Shown here: positions 28,905 to 37,014 of the stretch, one piece after another
Numbering within the stretch: the stretch's first letter is position 1
Layout: the number at the start of each line of letters is the position of its first letter
Source of the DNA: Antarcticibacterium flavum
GTDB taxonomy: Bacteria > Bacteroidota > Bacteroidia > Flavobacteriales > Flavobacteriaceae
Reading direction: 5' to 3'
Assembly (NCBI RefSeq): GCF_006159205.1
Contig: NZ_CP040812.1
Coordinates: 3,038,001-3,102,000 of the forward strand
DNA: 64,000 nt
Made by a program: the position numbers and the translations under genes
The notes under the pieces: generated by a model
Seen by the model: the letters and a program-made list of their open reading frames with translations, nothing else
Database searches by the model: none
Told to the model about the DNA's origin: nothing

Positions 28905-29221
28905 AATGGAAAAAGACCGCTGGCGCTGCTAGAGTTTAGATGTTAGACCGCTTCGCTGTTAGACTTTTTTTTAGTGGAGAGTGGAAAGAGGAGAGTGGAT
29001 AGTCGGGGCGTGTAAATTATAAATACTCCGGGGATCTCTGTGCCGTACTTTGTGTCCTTGTGGTTAAAAGATACAAACGTTCAGGTAATTGAGAATTAGG
29101 CTCGCGTATAGAAACCAGAGTCTAGTCTCTAGACTCCAGACTCTAGACTCTCCTATCAAAGTCTCAATTCTCAATACTAATATCTCAATACTATTTTAGC
29201 TTCAAATTTTACAAAAAAACC
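28905..29221. repeat. repeat region between mutS and tRNA promoter
   Basis: It begins with a diverged copy of the dispersed TAGA repeat (28914–28975), then CT/GA-rich stretches. From 29119 to about 29193 it is a continuous series of 7-mers in one phase, passing from TCTAGAC types to CTCAATA types without losing register. No gene is supported. Confidence 0.7.
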
Positions 29222-29251
29222 TTTGCTATTAATGGAATTGTTTTAAATTTG
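29222..29251 (+). promoter_or_regulatory. promoter of tRNA-Gly/tRNA-Leu unit
   Basis: TTTG, 18 bases, then TAAATTTG: an exact fit to the Bacteroidota −33/−7 consensus. The first tRNA begins 56 bases downstream. Confidence 0.7.
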
Positions 29252-29306
29252 CACTCGCAATTAATCATTGTGATCACCCGTAAGGCGTGAGAAGTTCTTA
29301 AAATTC

Positions 29307-29379
29307 GCGAAAATAGCTCAGTTGGTAGAGCGCCACCTTGCCAAGGTGGAGGTCGCGGGTTCGAATCCCGTTTTTCGCT
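29307..29379 (+). tRNA. tRNA-Gly (GCC)
   Basis: A full cloverleaf: acceptor GCGAAAA pairs with TTTTCGC, and the D arm contains AGCTCAGTTGGTAGAGC. The anticodon stem CCACC/GGTGG encloses loop TTGCCAA with anticodon GCC at 29340–29342. The T arm is GCGGGTTCGAATCCCGT. CCA is not encoded. Confidence 0.97.
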
Positions 29380-29467
29380 CTTAATGACATACCGTTTTAA
29401 AAGCAACTTTTGTTTTTGGGTTCGATACAAGGACCTGAGATCCAAAATTATTTTTTAGAAGATCCAC

Positions 29468-29553
29468 GCTCGGATGGTGGAATTGGTAGACACGTTGGAC
29501 TTAAAATCCAATGATCAGCAACGGTCGTGCGGGTTCAAGTCCCGCTCCGAGTA
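29468..29553 (+). tRNA. tRNA-Leu (UAA), insertion target of the mobile element
   Basis: A class II tRNA with acceptor GCTCGGA paired to TCCGAGT, anticodon stem TTGGA/TCCAA and loop CTTAAAA with anticodon TAA at 29502–29504. It has a long variable arm, and T arm GCGGGTTCAAGTCCCGC. Its last 13 bases belong to the 14-bp repeat (29541–29554) that recurs at 43701–43714, so its 3' end has been rebuilt by the element. Confidence 0.97.
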
Positions 29554-29554
29554 C
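29541..29554 (+). repeat. attL core repeat
   Basis: CCCGCTCCGAGTAC, the 3' end of tRNA-Leu plus one base. It is identical to 43701–43714. Confidence 0.88.
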
Positions 29555-29560
29555 TTTAAA

Positions 29561-29592
29561 CCCTGATATTCTTTTGATTATCAGGGTTTTTT
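29561..29592 (+). terminator. terminator behind tRNA-Leu, supplied by the element
   Basis: CCCTGATA (29561–29568) pairs with TATCAGGG (29579–29586), followed by six T. It lies inside the element and would replace the original tRNA terminator, now beyond attR. Confidence 0.85.
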
Positions 29593-29609
29593 GGTTTTTA
29601 TTATGACCT

Positions 29610-29629
29610 TTTCCCGACCCTTTCCCGAC
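29610..29629 (+). promoter_or_regulatory. arm-type integrase sites, left end
   Basis: Two copies of TTTCCCGAC start 11 bp apart (29610 and 29621). The same pair, with the same spacing and orientation, lies at 43566–43585 beside the recombinase gene. Paired direct sites near both att cores suggest recombinase arm binding. Confidence 0.6.
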
Positions 29630-29639
29630 ATTTCAACAA

Positions 29640-30589
29640 ATACTAGAGCAGTCATTTTATTTATAGTCATTTAGTTAGTTTCAATAGGCATATCAAGTTA
29701 AATCTATTTCAGGGGCCTAGATTTAGTTTCTGATCTAGATAAGGAGAAGCGTTAAAAGCGGAGCACCCATAAAAATGGGAGCTCAAATAGAAGTGGAAGA
29801 AGGAGCTTTATTTTCGAGTTCCTTCGGTCAAAAATAAAGCCCCTTCAGTTTTTTAAAAGGTCATTACCAAGCAAAGGAGAGTAGTCCCTTCTTAAGCTTT
29901 TCCCCAACATCACCGTCACCATTTTTTTAGGAAAAGCAAAGTTATGGGATTTAGAAGTTAGCCGGACTGGGAGGTAATTTTGCTTCACCATCCTAATTTT
30001 CAATACGTCCTATCCTAATTCTAAATTCCAAATTAACAGGCAATCAAAAAATGGTAACGGCGAGGGCTCTGCGGGAAGTAAATGATACAGAAACTGAAAA
30101 GAAAGAATTGATTATTTTATATTCAGTTTCATTGAAGATTAAATCAAAAAATGGAAAACGCTCGGGGTGCAAAAAGTAAAGATTTGGACCTCAGCTTGTA
30201 AAAGCTCCACCTGCTCAGTAAAGTGGCGGGAAAACTGAAATTTTGAAAACAAAATAGCTTTTTCTGCTATATTCTCACGGCTCCATTTAACCATTAGGGT
30301 TGCTTCCTTACTTTTAAGACCTAGAGAAGACATATCGGAAAGAACTTTATGCCAAATTTATCCTCTTTCGACTTTTTTCAAGGCAATTCCTTTAAAAACC
30401 TCTATAGAACCAAATTTTACTTTCTATTCAGATAATGTCATTTATATAGAAAAAAATTGGTCTTCCTATTATTTGTTTTTAAATAGTATTATTCGCAATT
30501 AAAACATATGTTTTGTAAATAATTGATAATCAATTGTTTATTTGATTAAATTGAAATGTTGTTTTGTCAATACATTAAGATTCCAATGG
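29640..30589. other. noncoding left arm of the mobile element
   Basis: Nearly 1 kb without a convincing gene. It holds an inverted repeat at 29761–29784, a strong terminator-like hairpin at 29799–29852, and a 13-bp direct repeat (AATCAAAAAATGG) at 30042 and 30142, exactly 100 bp apart. A 64-aa frame on the − strand (30139–30333) is possible but unsupported. Confidence 0.5.
29799..29852 (+). terminator. long hairpin with T run
   Basis: Arms 29799–29814 and 29831–29846 form 15 of 16 pairs around a 16-nt loop containing CCTTCGGTCA, followed by AGTTTTTT. It could end a short untranslated RNA from the element's left arm; no matching promoter was pinned down. Confidence 0.6.
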
Positions 30590-31798
30590 ATGAAAAAACA
30601 GGATATATATATTAGAGTTGGAACCCAATATTATAAGCAGGTAAAAACACCAAGTATTTCAGGTCATATAGTTGAATCCTTAGTGCCCTGGAATATCGAA
30701 ACCATTAGGCAGGATCATGGGAAGACATATCTCGCGGCAATTCCGAAGTTTGATGGCTTCACTTGTATTCCAGATCATCTCAATTTTAGATATTCCTACC
30801 ACAATTTTTACAACACTTATGCACCGCTGAGCCATATATTGGGTGAAGGTGAATGCCCTGTTTCTTTAAATTTTATTAAGCACATCTTTGGAAGTCATTA
30901 TGAACTGGGTCTTGACTACCTGCAATTATTGTATGTAAAACCTACCCAGATCCTTCCGATCCTTTGCCTGGTATCCAGGGAACGCTCAACAGGAAAAAGT
31001 ACTTTTCTGAAGTGGCTGAAATTGATCTTTGAGAACAACTTAACTTATCTCACCAATGACAGCTTTACCAGCCAGTTCAATTCTGACTGGGCCAATAAAC
31101 TCCTCATTTGTATCGATGAAGTGCTCTTTAATAAAGAGGAGCTAACTGAAAGGATCAAATACTTAAGCACTACAAATTTTAATAAACTAGAGGCTAAAGG
31201 AAAAGACAAACGGGAAGTAGAGTTCTTCGGTAAGTTTATCCTATGCAGTAATAATGAAGAAAACTTCATAAAGATCGACCACCACGAAACCCGTTTCTGG
31301 GTAATACAGGTGCCTTCCATAGCAAAAGAGCAAACAGAATTTCTTGAAGCCTTAGCTGTAGAAATTCCAACTTTTCTGAATTACCTGAAGAAACGAAAGC
31401 TATCTACCAAACACCAAACCCGTATGTGGTTTTCCGCTGATCAAATAGAAACACCTGCCCTTAAGAAGCTGGTTCAGAACAACCGGAACCGTGTGGAAAG
31501 AGAATTAGCCGGTATATTGGTTATGGTAATGGAAAACCACGACCTGGATCATCTCGATCTCTGTCCGCTGGATGCCTTCAATGCCATCAGCAAAACAAGG
31601 CTGCGAACAGATCTCACCCAAATAAGAAAGATCCTGAAGAGGGATTGGAAACTGGAGAACCAGTCTAATTCCAACAACTACCGGAAGTTCGTCATTTGGT
31701 CAGATGGCAGTACCAACTTTCAGGATGCTAAAGGACGCTATTTCACTGTAAATAAAAGTTTCCTGGTTGAGAACTTCGAAGAGGAAAAATTCAGCTGA
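30590..31798 (+). CDS. D5/SF3-like primase-helicase family protein (DUF5906 type)
   Basis: A 402-aa AAA+ ATPase probably needed to replicate the excised element. Walker A is RSTGKST (GKS at 135–137), Walker B is LLICIDEV near 170, and motif C is KFILCSNNEE near 215. The ETRFW stretch near 230 could hold the arginine finger. The start is ATG 30590 (MKKQDIYIRV); the frame is open to a TTG at 30542. It is followed by an iteron-rich gap and the primase gene. Confidence 0.85.
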   Translation: MKKQDIYIRVGTQYYKQVKTPSISGHIVESLVPWNIETIRQDHGKTYLAAIPKFDGFTCIPDHLNFRYSYHNFYNTYAPLSHILGEGECPVSLNFIKHIFGSHYELGLDYLQLLYVKPTQILPILCLVSRERSTGKSTFLKWLKLIFENNLTYLTNDSFTSQFNSDWANKLLICIDEVLFNKEELTERIKYLSTTNFNKLEAKGKDKREVEFFGKFILCSNNEENFIKIDHHETRFWVIQVPSIAKEQTEFLEALAVEIPTFLNYLKKRKLSTKHQTRMWFSADQIETPALKKLVQNNRNRVERELAGILVMVMENHDLDHLDLCPLDAFNAISKTRLRTDLTQIRKILKRDWKLENQSNSNNYRKFVIWSDGSTNFQDAKGRYFTVNKSFLVENFEEEKFS

Positions 31799-32098
31799 AT
31801 TGAGTTCTTCAAAGGAAAAATGATGAAACGATGAAAAAATGATGACGTTAAACCTCCAGTATTTGCTGGGGGTTTCAGCTGCTGTCATCAAATCATCAAA
31901 ATGAAAACTGTTTTCGGGGTATAATGGCTGAAAGTCTATTATTTTTTGATGATTTGATGATAAAATAAGATAAGACCAGTAACAGCAAGGGTTACGGCTG
32001 TCATCAAATTGTCATCAAACTGTCATCAAAATAAAAATGATGAATAATGAGAAGAGTTAGATGTCCACACAGAACCAAATTTGAAATATAAAAGGCTG
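31799..32098. other. intergenic control region of the replication genes
   Basis: About 300 bp between helicase and primase genes. It contains a 7-bp hairpin (31853–31872) and many TGATGA/TCATCA repeats in both orientations, including the phased iterons listed separately. It could be an origin or an operator region. Confidence 0.5.
31883..32031 (+). repeat. iteron-like TGTCATCAAA repeats
   Basis: Three tandem 11-mers, TGTCATCAAAT, -C and -A, occupy 31999–32031 exactly. Another TGTCATCAAAT is at 31883–31893, followed by CATCAAAATG. Inverted copies (TGATGATTTGATGATA) are at 31947–31962. The 11-bp period places the sites on one face of the helix. Confidence 0.75.
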
Positions 32099-32956
32099 AT
32101 GAAAACAAAAAGAATAAGCTGTGAAAGAGCCAGAAGCATTTGCATCGTCAAAACTCTTGAAAAGTTTGGGCACTTTCCGAGCCGCACATCGGAAAAAGAA
32201 GCCTGGTTTCTGAGTCCCCTTCGGTCAGAAACACAGGCCTCTTTTAAAGTTTCTCTTCCTCTGAACAGGTGGTACGACTTCGGAATTGGAAGAGGAGGAA
32301 ACGTGATAGATCTAGTATGCCTTATTTCTAATTGTTCGGTTATAGATGCATTATCTTATTTCTCAAATGAACTGCCGGTATTATCATACTATGGTAATTA
32401 CCAATCAAGGGAAAGGAAAACTAAACCTAAAAACAAAGTACTCGGGGTGAAAACAATAGAACACCCATTACTGAAGAAGTACCTTATTTCTCGAAAAATT
32501 CCAATTTCGGTAGCTAGAACCTACTGTAGGGAAATTTGGTATAAATGCAATGAAAGGAAATTCTTTGCCGTGGGTCTTGAGAACAAATTGCACGGATGGG
32601 AACTTCGGAATTTGTACTCTAAAAGTTCTACCTCACCAAAGAGTTACTCTTATAGGAAGAAGGGTAAACAACATATTATAGTCTTGGAAGGAATGTTTGA
32701 TCTATTATCGCTAGCCATCATATCTCCGGCAGAAGTAAAAAATTCAGATCTGCTGATTCTGAATTCCCTTTCCTTCATTCCCGAGATACTACCTCTTTTA
32801 GAAAACTACGTTACCATTAACTTATACCTGGACAGGGATTTTTCAGGTATAGAAGCCACAGGTAATATTTTAAGAAGCTGCTCAAGAAGCATCGATAGGA
32901 GTTCAATTTATACAGGCTTTAAAGACTTAAATGAAAAACTTCTGAATACAAAATGA
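32099..32956 (+). CDS. toprim domain primase-like protein of the element
   Basis: A 285-aa protein with the DnaG-like arrangement. An N-terminal region (about 1–85) resembles the CHC2-type domain (EAWFLSPLRSETQASF, WYDFGIGRGGNVIDLV) but lacks the zinc-binding Cys/His set. The toprim domain follows, with Glu197 in VLEGMFD and Asp245/Asp247 in LDRDFSG. The ATG at 32099 is preceded by AAAAGG. With the helicase it should form the replication module of the element. Confidence 0.82.
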   Translation: MKTKRISCERARSICIVKTLEKFGHFPSRTSEKEAWFLSPLRSETQASFKVSLPLNRWYDFGIGRGGNVIDLVCLISNCSVIDALSYFSNELPVLSYYGNYQSRERKTKPKNKVLGVKTIEHPLLKKYLISRKIPISVARTYCREIWYKCNERKFFAVGLENKLHGWELRNLYSKSSTSPKSYSYRKKGKQHIIVLEGMFDLLSLAIISPAEVKNSDLLILNSLSFIPEILPLLENYVTINLYLDRDFSGIEATGNILRSCSRSIDRSSIYTGFKDLNEKLLNTK

Positions 32957-33008
32957 TTACAATTAGAAATTACCTAACGGAAGTGTTCTATTTTTTTGAG
33001 TAGCAAAG

Positions 33009-33037
33009 CAAGATGTGTCATTGTAATGACAATCTTG
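33009..33037 (+). promoter_or_regulatory. inverted repeat ahead of the mobilization genes, oriT candidate
   Basis: CAAGAT-G-TGTCATT and AATGACA-ATCTTG form 13 pairs with one bulge and a 2-nt loop. It stands directly before mobC/relaxase and is followed by TTTTACGCCC, which loosely recalls IncQ-type nick regions. This is a position-based call. Confidence 0.4.
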
Positions 33038-33075
33038 TTTTACGCCCGGAGGTTGCAAAGGAAAAAAAGATAAAA

Positions 33076-33372
33076 ATGAGAAGGGAGTACATTCAGATAC
33101 GGTGTTCGATTTACGAGAAAAAGCTACTCAAAAGAAGGGCAGCCAGAGCAGGGATTTCCCTTTCAGAATATCTTCGTTCCACTGCCTTTGAACGAAATGT
33201 TGTTGAACTGATCACTCCTGAGCAATTAGAGCATTACCGGATGCTGGTACAATACAAGAACAATTTTTCCAGAATCAGCAATATGTTTAAAAAGCGGGAT
33301 CCGAAACTGGCTGCAACGGTGGAGAAGCTTGCCGAAGAAATAAGAAACCATTTAAAAAACTTTAAAAAATGA
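33076..33372 (+). CDS. MobC-like relaxosome accessory protein
   Basis: A basic 98-aa protein with a ribbon-helix-helix-like N-terminal half: a strand YIQIRCS, then EKKLLKRRAARAGISLSEYLR, as in MobC proteins that help the relaxase open oriT. The C-terminal part is a charged helix. ATG 33076 is preferred with AAAGGA upstream. An earlier in-frame ATG at 33013 (119 aa) lies inside the inverted repeat. The stop overlaps the relaxase start as ATGA, so translation is probably coupled. Confidence 0.8.
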   Translation: MRREYIQIRCSIYEKKLLKRRAARAGISLSEYLRSTAFERNVVELITPEQLEHYRMLVQYKNNFSRISNMFKKRDPKLAATVEKLAEEIRNHLKNFKK

Positions 33373-34235
33373 TCGGGAAAGGACATTCCATTTCCAGAAC
33401 AGGAGCATCTATTGCGTATGGCTGGAATCAGGAAAAAGAAGCTGAAGTGGTGCTTAAGGAGTATCTGGCCGGAGACACACCCGTGGAAATTACAGAAGAG
33501 TTCAAGATCATCCAATCCCAAAACCAACGGTGCACCAATAATACCCTGAGTTTTATTGTAAGTCCAACCGTAGAAGATGGAAAGAACATGAGCAGGAAAG
33601 ATTTGGGAGAAATCGCTCAAAAGTTTTTACAGGAGATGAAGTTAACAAACCATCAGGTAATCGCATTTGTACACCGGGACAAACAGCATACCCATATTCA
33701 TATTTATGCCAACAGGATCAGTCTTACAGGAGAAGTTTACAAAGACAATTTTATTGGAAAGCGGAGCCAACTGGCTGCAGATAATGTGGCAAAAGAATTA
33801 GGACTTACAAGGGTACGGGAGGTACAACGGGAAAGGCTTCAGGAATTAAATGGAATCCGTCAGGAAATTAGAAAGATCCATGAAAAAGTTTTGGGTTCTA
33901 GGCCAAAGTCGCTCAACGCTTATATCAGGCTCATGCAAGATCATAAGGTGAAAATGATACCTATTATTAACAAATCCCATCAGCTACAGGGGTTTCGGTT
34001 TGAATTTAAAGGAGTAAATCTCAAAGCAAGCGAGGTGCACCGGAACATGAGTGGCAATAGACTTATTGCTGAAATATTGCAGAACAGAAGTTGGAGCAGG
34101 TCAATTGAAGCGCCCAAAAGCCTGCAGATCCTGGACAAAACAGTACAATTAAGTGCTAGTCTTACAACCAAAATAGGCAAAGAACTCATCAAAGGAGTTA
34201 TTAAAAGAGCATTGGATACGGGAATTGGTATGTGA
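33369..34235 (+). CDS. relaxase/mobilization nuclease
   Basis: A 288-aa MobA/VirD2-type relaxase that would nick oriT and stay linked to the 5' end. The metal-binding motif is clear: HRDKQHTHIH with His102, His107, His109 and His111. Candidate catalytic tyrosine is Tyr18 in SIAYGWNQ. The protein ends after the nuclease domain plus a short helical tail, with no fused primase or helicase. Its start overlaps mobC by 4 bp. Confidence 0.9.
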   Translation: MIGKGHSISRTGASIAYGWNQEKEAEVVLKEYLAGDTPVEITEEFKIIQSQNQRCTNNTLSFIVSPTVEDGKNMSRKDLGEIAQKFLQEMKLTNHQVIAFVHRDKQHTHIHIYANRISLTGEVYKDNFIGKRSQLAADNVAKELGLTRVREVQRERLQELNGIRQEIRKIHEKVLGSRPKSLNAYIRLMQDHKVKMIPIINKSHQLQGFRFEFKGVNLKASEVHRNMSGNRLIAEILQNRSWSRSIEAPKSLQILDKTVQLSASLTTKIGKELIKGVIKRALDTGIGM

Positions 34236-34252
34236 TATAAAAATCCTGAGCG

Positions 34253-34702
34253 ATGAAAAAATTAGACGAGATCATGGAACTGATGGCTGATGAAATGGCA
34301 GATTTTAAATCCGCTGTTCTGCAGCTTCAATTGCTTTCCAAGCAATTAAAAGAGCTGAGCATCCCCATCAGCGCGGAAGCGCTGGAGAAGAACCTGAACC
34401 AATTTCTAGAAAGGCAGGAATTGGAAAGTCAGGCAAGGGATGAAATTTTAAAGTCTATTAATCAAAAACTAAAGAATGCCAGGATCATTCCTAACTATCT
34501 TCTCATCCTCTTCGGAGCACTGGGAGTATTTGTTTTGGGGGTGATCGGCTACTTGAGCTATTCCACTAAGGCTCAACAGGAAGAAAGCCTGAAAATCTAT
34601 CGTACGATTCTGCAATCAGAACATCAGCTCCAGGAGGATTTCTTTTCAGCATATCCTAAAGTTAAAGCAGAATATTTCCAGTGGATAAATGATGAAAAGT
34701 AA
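34253..34702 (+). CDS. coiled-coil membrane protein of the mobilization operon
   Basis: A 149-aa protein. Residues 1–75 are a long, probably coiled-coil amphipathic helix; about 80–103 is one membrane helix (NYLLILFGALGVFVLGVIGY). The C-terminal tail is polar. It resembles proteins annotated DUF6730 beside relaxase genes in Flavobacteriaceae, but I am not certain of that name. It lies 17 bp after the relaxase gene and ends 4 bp from the convergent cargo operon. Confidence 0.65.
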   Translation: MKKLDEIMELMADEMADFKSAVLQLQLLSKQLKELSIPISAEALEKNLNQFLERQELESQARDEILKSINQKLKNARIIPNYLLILFGALGVFVLGVIGYLSYSTKAQQEESLKIYRTILQSEHQLQEDFFSAYPKVKAEYFQWINDEK

Positions 34703-34706
34703 GATT

Positions 34707-35195
34707 TTATTCCCTTTCTATCTGACTATACTCTTCAGCGGTCACGGGTCCAAGCCAGACTACGCTCCCTTGATCTATGTTTGTGCTAATGGCGGTATGA
34801 GTCATTGACTCCTCTGGCGAGGCACCGTGCCAATGTTTGACATTGGGAGGGCATTTAATAACCTCACCTGCGCTAATAATCTGTACGTCTTTTCCCTCTT
34901 CCTGATAATGGCCTTCTCCGTGAGTTATAATTAAAACCTGTCCTCCGGGATGATAATGCCAATTTGATCTTGCCCCTGGTTCAAAAGTGACATTTCCCAT
35001 AGAAATATTATGAATAGTATCGTTTGGCGCAAGCATATTTACATATACAATACCTGTGAAATTTTCGCTGTTTATTTTTTCACCTTTCGGGAATGGATCT
35101 TCTAATGTACCGTTATCTCCAGATTGGTTGCAGGAAATTATGATTGGGGCTATTAAAGCCAATGCCATTTTAAATATTTTTCTCTTTATTGTCAT
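34707..35195 (-). CDS. cupin domain lipoprotein
   Basis: A 162-aa lipoprotein. The signal MTIKRKIFKMALALIAPIII ends in Ser-Cys of the lipobox. Residues 65–150 are a single cupin barrel with metal ligands in WHYHPGGQ, then ITHGEGHYQ, and CPPNVKHWHG. It is similar to the cupin half of the 37665–38513 protein. ATG 35195 is preferred to a TTG at 35204. It is the last gene of the cargo operon and overlaps the hydrolase gene upstream by 26 bp. Confidence 0.85.
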   Translation of the reverse strand: MTIKRKIFKMALALIAPIIISCNQSGDNGTLEDPFPKGEKINSENFTGIVYVNMLAPNDTIHNISMGNVTFEPGARSNWHYHPGGQVLIITHGEGHYQEEGKDVQIISAGEVIKCPPNVKHWHGASPEESMTHTAISTNIDQGSVVWLGPVTAEEYSQIERE

Positions 35196-36261
35196 TTGTT
35201 CCAAGGTATTTACTGAAGAAATCAGTTAGTTTGTTAACCGCCTGCGATACATATTCTGGTTTCCAGTATGTTTCTATATGAGTAGCTCCATTAATTAGAA
35301 GTAGCTCTTTATTTTTGGCATTACGAGCTTTATTAAAAGCATCATCTGTCATATAAAATGTATCTGCTTTGCTTCCGGCGATCATTAGTAAGGGTTGAGT
35401 GATTAGGTTCATATTAGTACTGGCATCAAATCTCATTAAATCCATCAAACTGCTCATCGTATACCTGAAGGTTGAATTGGGGTGTGCGTGTGTTCTGTGA
35501 TAGTAGTAGTGGCCTTCTCGATATAAATCAAACGGCATTTTGTCTGCCATTTCATCGGACCACTCTATATCAGCAGCGTACTTTACTTCACCTCCGGCAG
35601 CTTCTAACGCCCGGGCATCTGATGCTTCCTTTAATCGCTCCTGAATGCTTGGTAATTGTGAGTTCATAAAACCATTGCGCCTTACCACTCCCGAATTAAA
35701 CATGCTCAATGTGGCAATCGTTTTAAACCTTTTGTCTGCCTGTGCCGCTTTTAAAGAATATCCTCCACCACCACAAATGCCCAGCAGTCCTAATCTATCC
35801 TTGTCCACACCTCCATGTTGGGTAATATAATCGGCCATAGCGTGGATATCTTCAATACGATGTACGGGCTTATCAACATTTCGAGGGGTACCGCCACTTG
35901 CACCCTGATAAGCTGCATCTGCTACAATAGTAATGTAACCCTGTTCTGCTAATCGTTGTGCATATAAACCCGCAACCTGCTCTTTTACACCCCCGTTAGG
36001 ATGTGCAATGACTATTGCGGGATACTTATTGGAGGGATCAAAATTTGCAGGGGTGTAAACATTGGCTGCTATTTCAATATTATTAATCTTATAAGTCACA
36101 GGATGGATGTTTACCTTCCCCTTGACATTTTCAATAATGGCGTCAGCATATACCAATCCAAAAGGATTTAATTGAAGTTCCTTTTGAGGGGATTGAGCAT
36201 ATACGGTATTCATTATTGCTGCTATTAAAATTATTGTGATTGTTTGTTTCATTTCTTTCAT
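35170..36261 (-). CDS. secreted alpha/beta hydrolase, dienelactone hydrolase-like
   Basis: A 363-aa exported hydrolase with a signal peptide ending VYAQ (ATG at 36261; a second at 36252). The nucleophile elbow reads GICGGGG (near residue 163), giving a cysteine where most alpha/beta hydrolases have serine, as in dienelactone hydrolase. The acid is probably the Asp in GSKADT (near 298) and the base the His in NGATHIE (near 330). It lies 5 bp after the CMD gene in the operon. Confidence 0.85.
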   Translation of the reverse strand: MKEMKQTITIILIAAIMNTVYAQSPQKELQLNPFGLVYADAIIENVKGKVNIHPVTYKINNIEIAANVYTPANFDPSNKYPAIVIAHPNGGVKEQVAGLYAQRLAEQGYITIVADAAYQGASGGTPRNVDKPVHRIEDIHAMADYITQHGGVDKDRLGLLGICGGGGYSLKAAQADKRFKTIATLSMFNSGVVRRNGFMNSQLPSIQERLKEASDARALEAAGGEVKYAADIEWSDEMADKMPFDLYREGHYYYHRTHAHPNSTFRYTMSSLMDLMRFDASTNMNLITQPLLMIAGSKADTFYMTDDAFNKARNAKNKELLLINGATHIETYWKPEYVSQAVNKLTDFFSKYLGTNDNKEKNI

Positions 36262-36266
36262 TTAAA

Positions 36267-37004
36267 TCATTTGCTCTTTAAAAGCTCCTCCAATACCTGT
36301 TCCGCCGCGTCCGCTTCTTTTTCACCAATATTTTCTTCTATTAAATCCACGAGGTGTTCCAGCTGCCCGGAGGTCACCCCCTGATATAGGGCGATGTCCA
36401 TATGCGATCGCATGAAAGGTTCTACCCCACCAAGGGCTGCGAGTACAGATACAGTAACCAGTTCCCTTTGCTGATAATTCAGCACATCCCGCTCGAAAAT
36501 ATCGGCGAAGAGATGCTCTTTCAGAAAAACTTCTATTGTCGGGGCAAAGGCCGCATAGCCTTTGTTTGGCCCCTCCAGAGGTTTCCCAGTAAGCTTTTCC
36601 AGATTTTCTTTGCCACGTACGTACTTTGAGCGGTTGTTTGTAACTGTAGAAGCCTCCGGGCCCACTTTGTCGTTGAGGCCTTTGGCTTTACGTTCATCCA
36701 AGACCGTCATAAAAGTTTGAAGCCCGTGGATACTACGCGGAAAACCAGCATACGCATAAAGATGAATAATTATTTCCTGAATTTCATTTATGGTTAGACC
36801 CGCATCAAGCCCGTCATTTAAGGCAGGTTTTAAGTCTTCTAAATTGCCAGTTGCCGTTAAAGCTGCAATGGAAACTATGGATTGTTGTTTAAGGCTTAGT
36901 GCCTTTTCCGTTGTTGTTCCTTGCTGTTGGGCATTTGTAGTAATGCCAAGAGACATCATCCCTACCAACAAGGTCAATATTATTTTTCTGCTAAATTCTT
37001 TCAT
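36267..37004 (-). CDS. secreted carboxymuconolactone decarboxylase family protein
   Basis: A 245-aa protein with a signal peptide (about 1–25, ending TNAQ) and two CMD/AhpD-like helical repeats (about 35–115 and 150–240). The first contains IIHLYAYAGFPRSIHG. The CxxC redox pair of AhpD is missing, so it is not an alkyl-hydroperoxidase of that type. Known relatives decarboxylate gamma-carboxymuconolactone, but many have other roles. It lies 10 bp after the flavodoxin gene. Confidence 0.85.
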   Translation of the reverse strand: MKEFSRKIILTLLVGMMSLGITTNAQQQGTTTEKALSLKQQSIVSIAALTATGNLEDLKPALNDGLDAGLTINEIQEIIIHLYAYAGFPRSIHGLQTFMTVLDERKAKGLNDKVGPEASTVTNNRSKYVRGKENLEKLTGKPLEGPNKGYAAFAPTIEVFLKEHLFADIFERDVLNYQQRELVTVSVLAALGGVEPFMRSHMDIALYQGVTSGQLEHLVDLIEENIGEKEADAAEQVLEELLKSK

Positions 37005-37014
37005 TCTATTTTCT

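Noticed and set aside
30139..30333. 64-aa frame on the − strand in the element's left arm
   Set aside because: No start context, no recognisable family, and an unusual mix of residues; could be a remnant but not supported.
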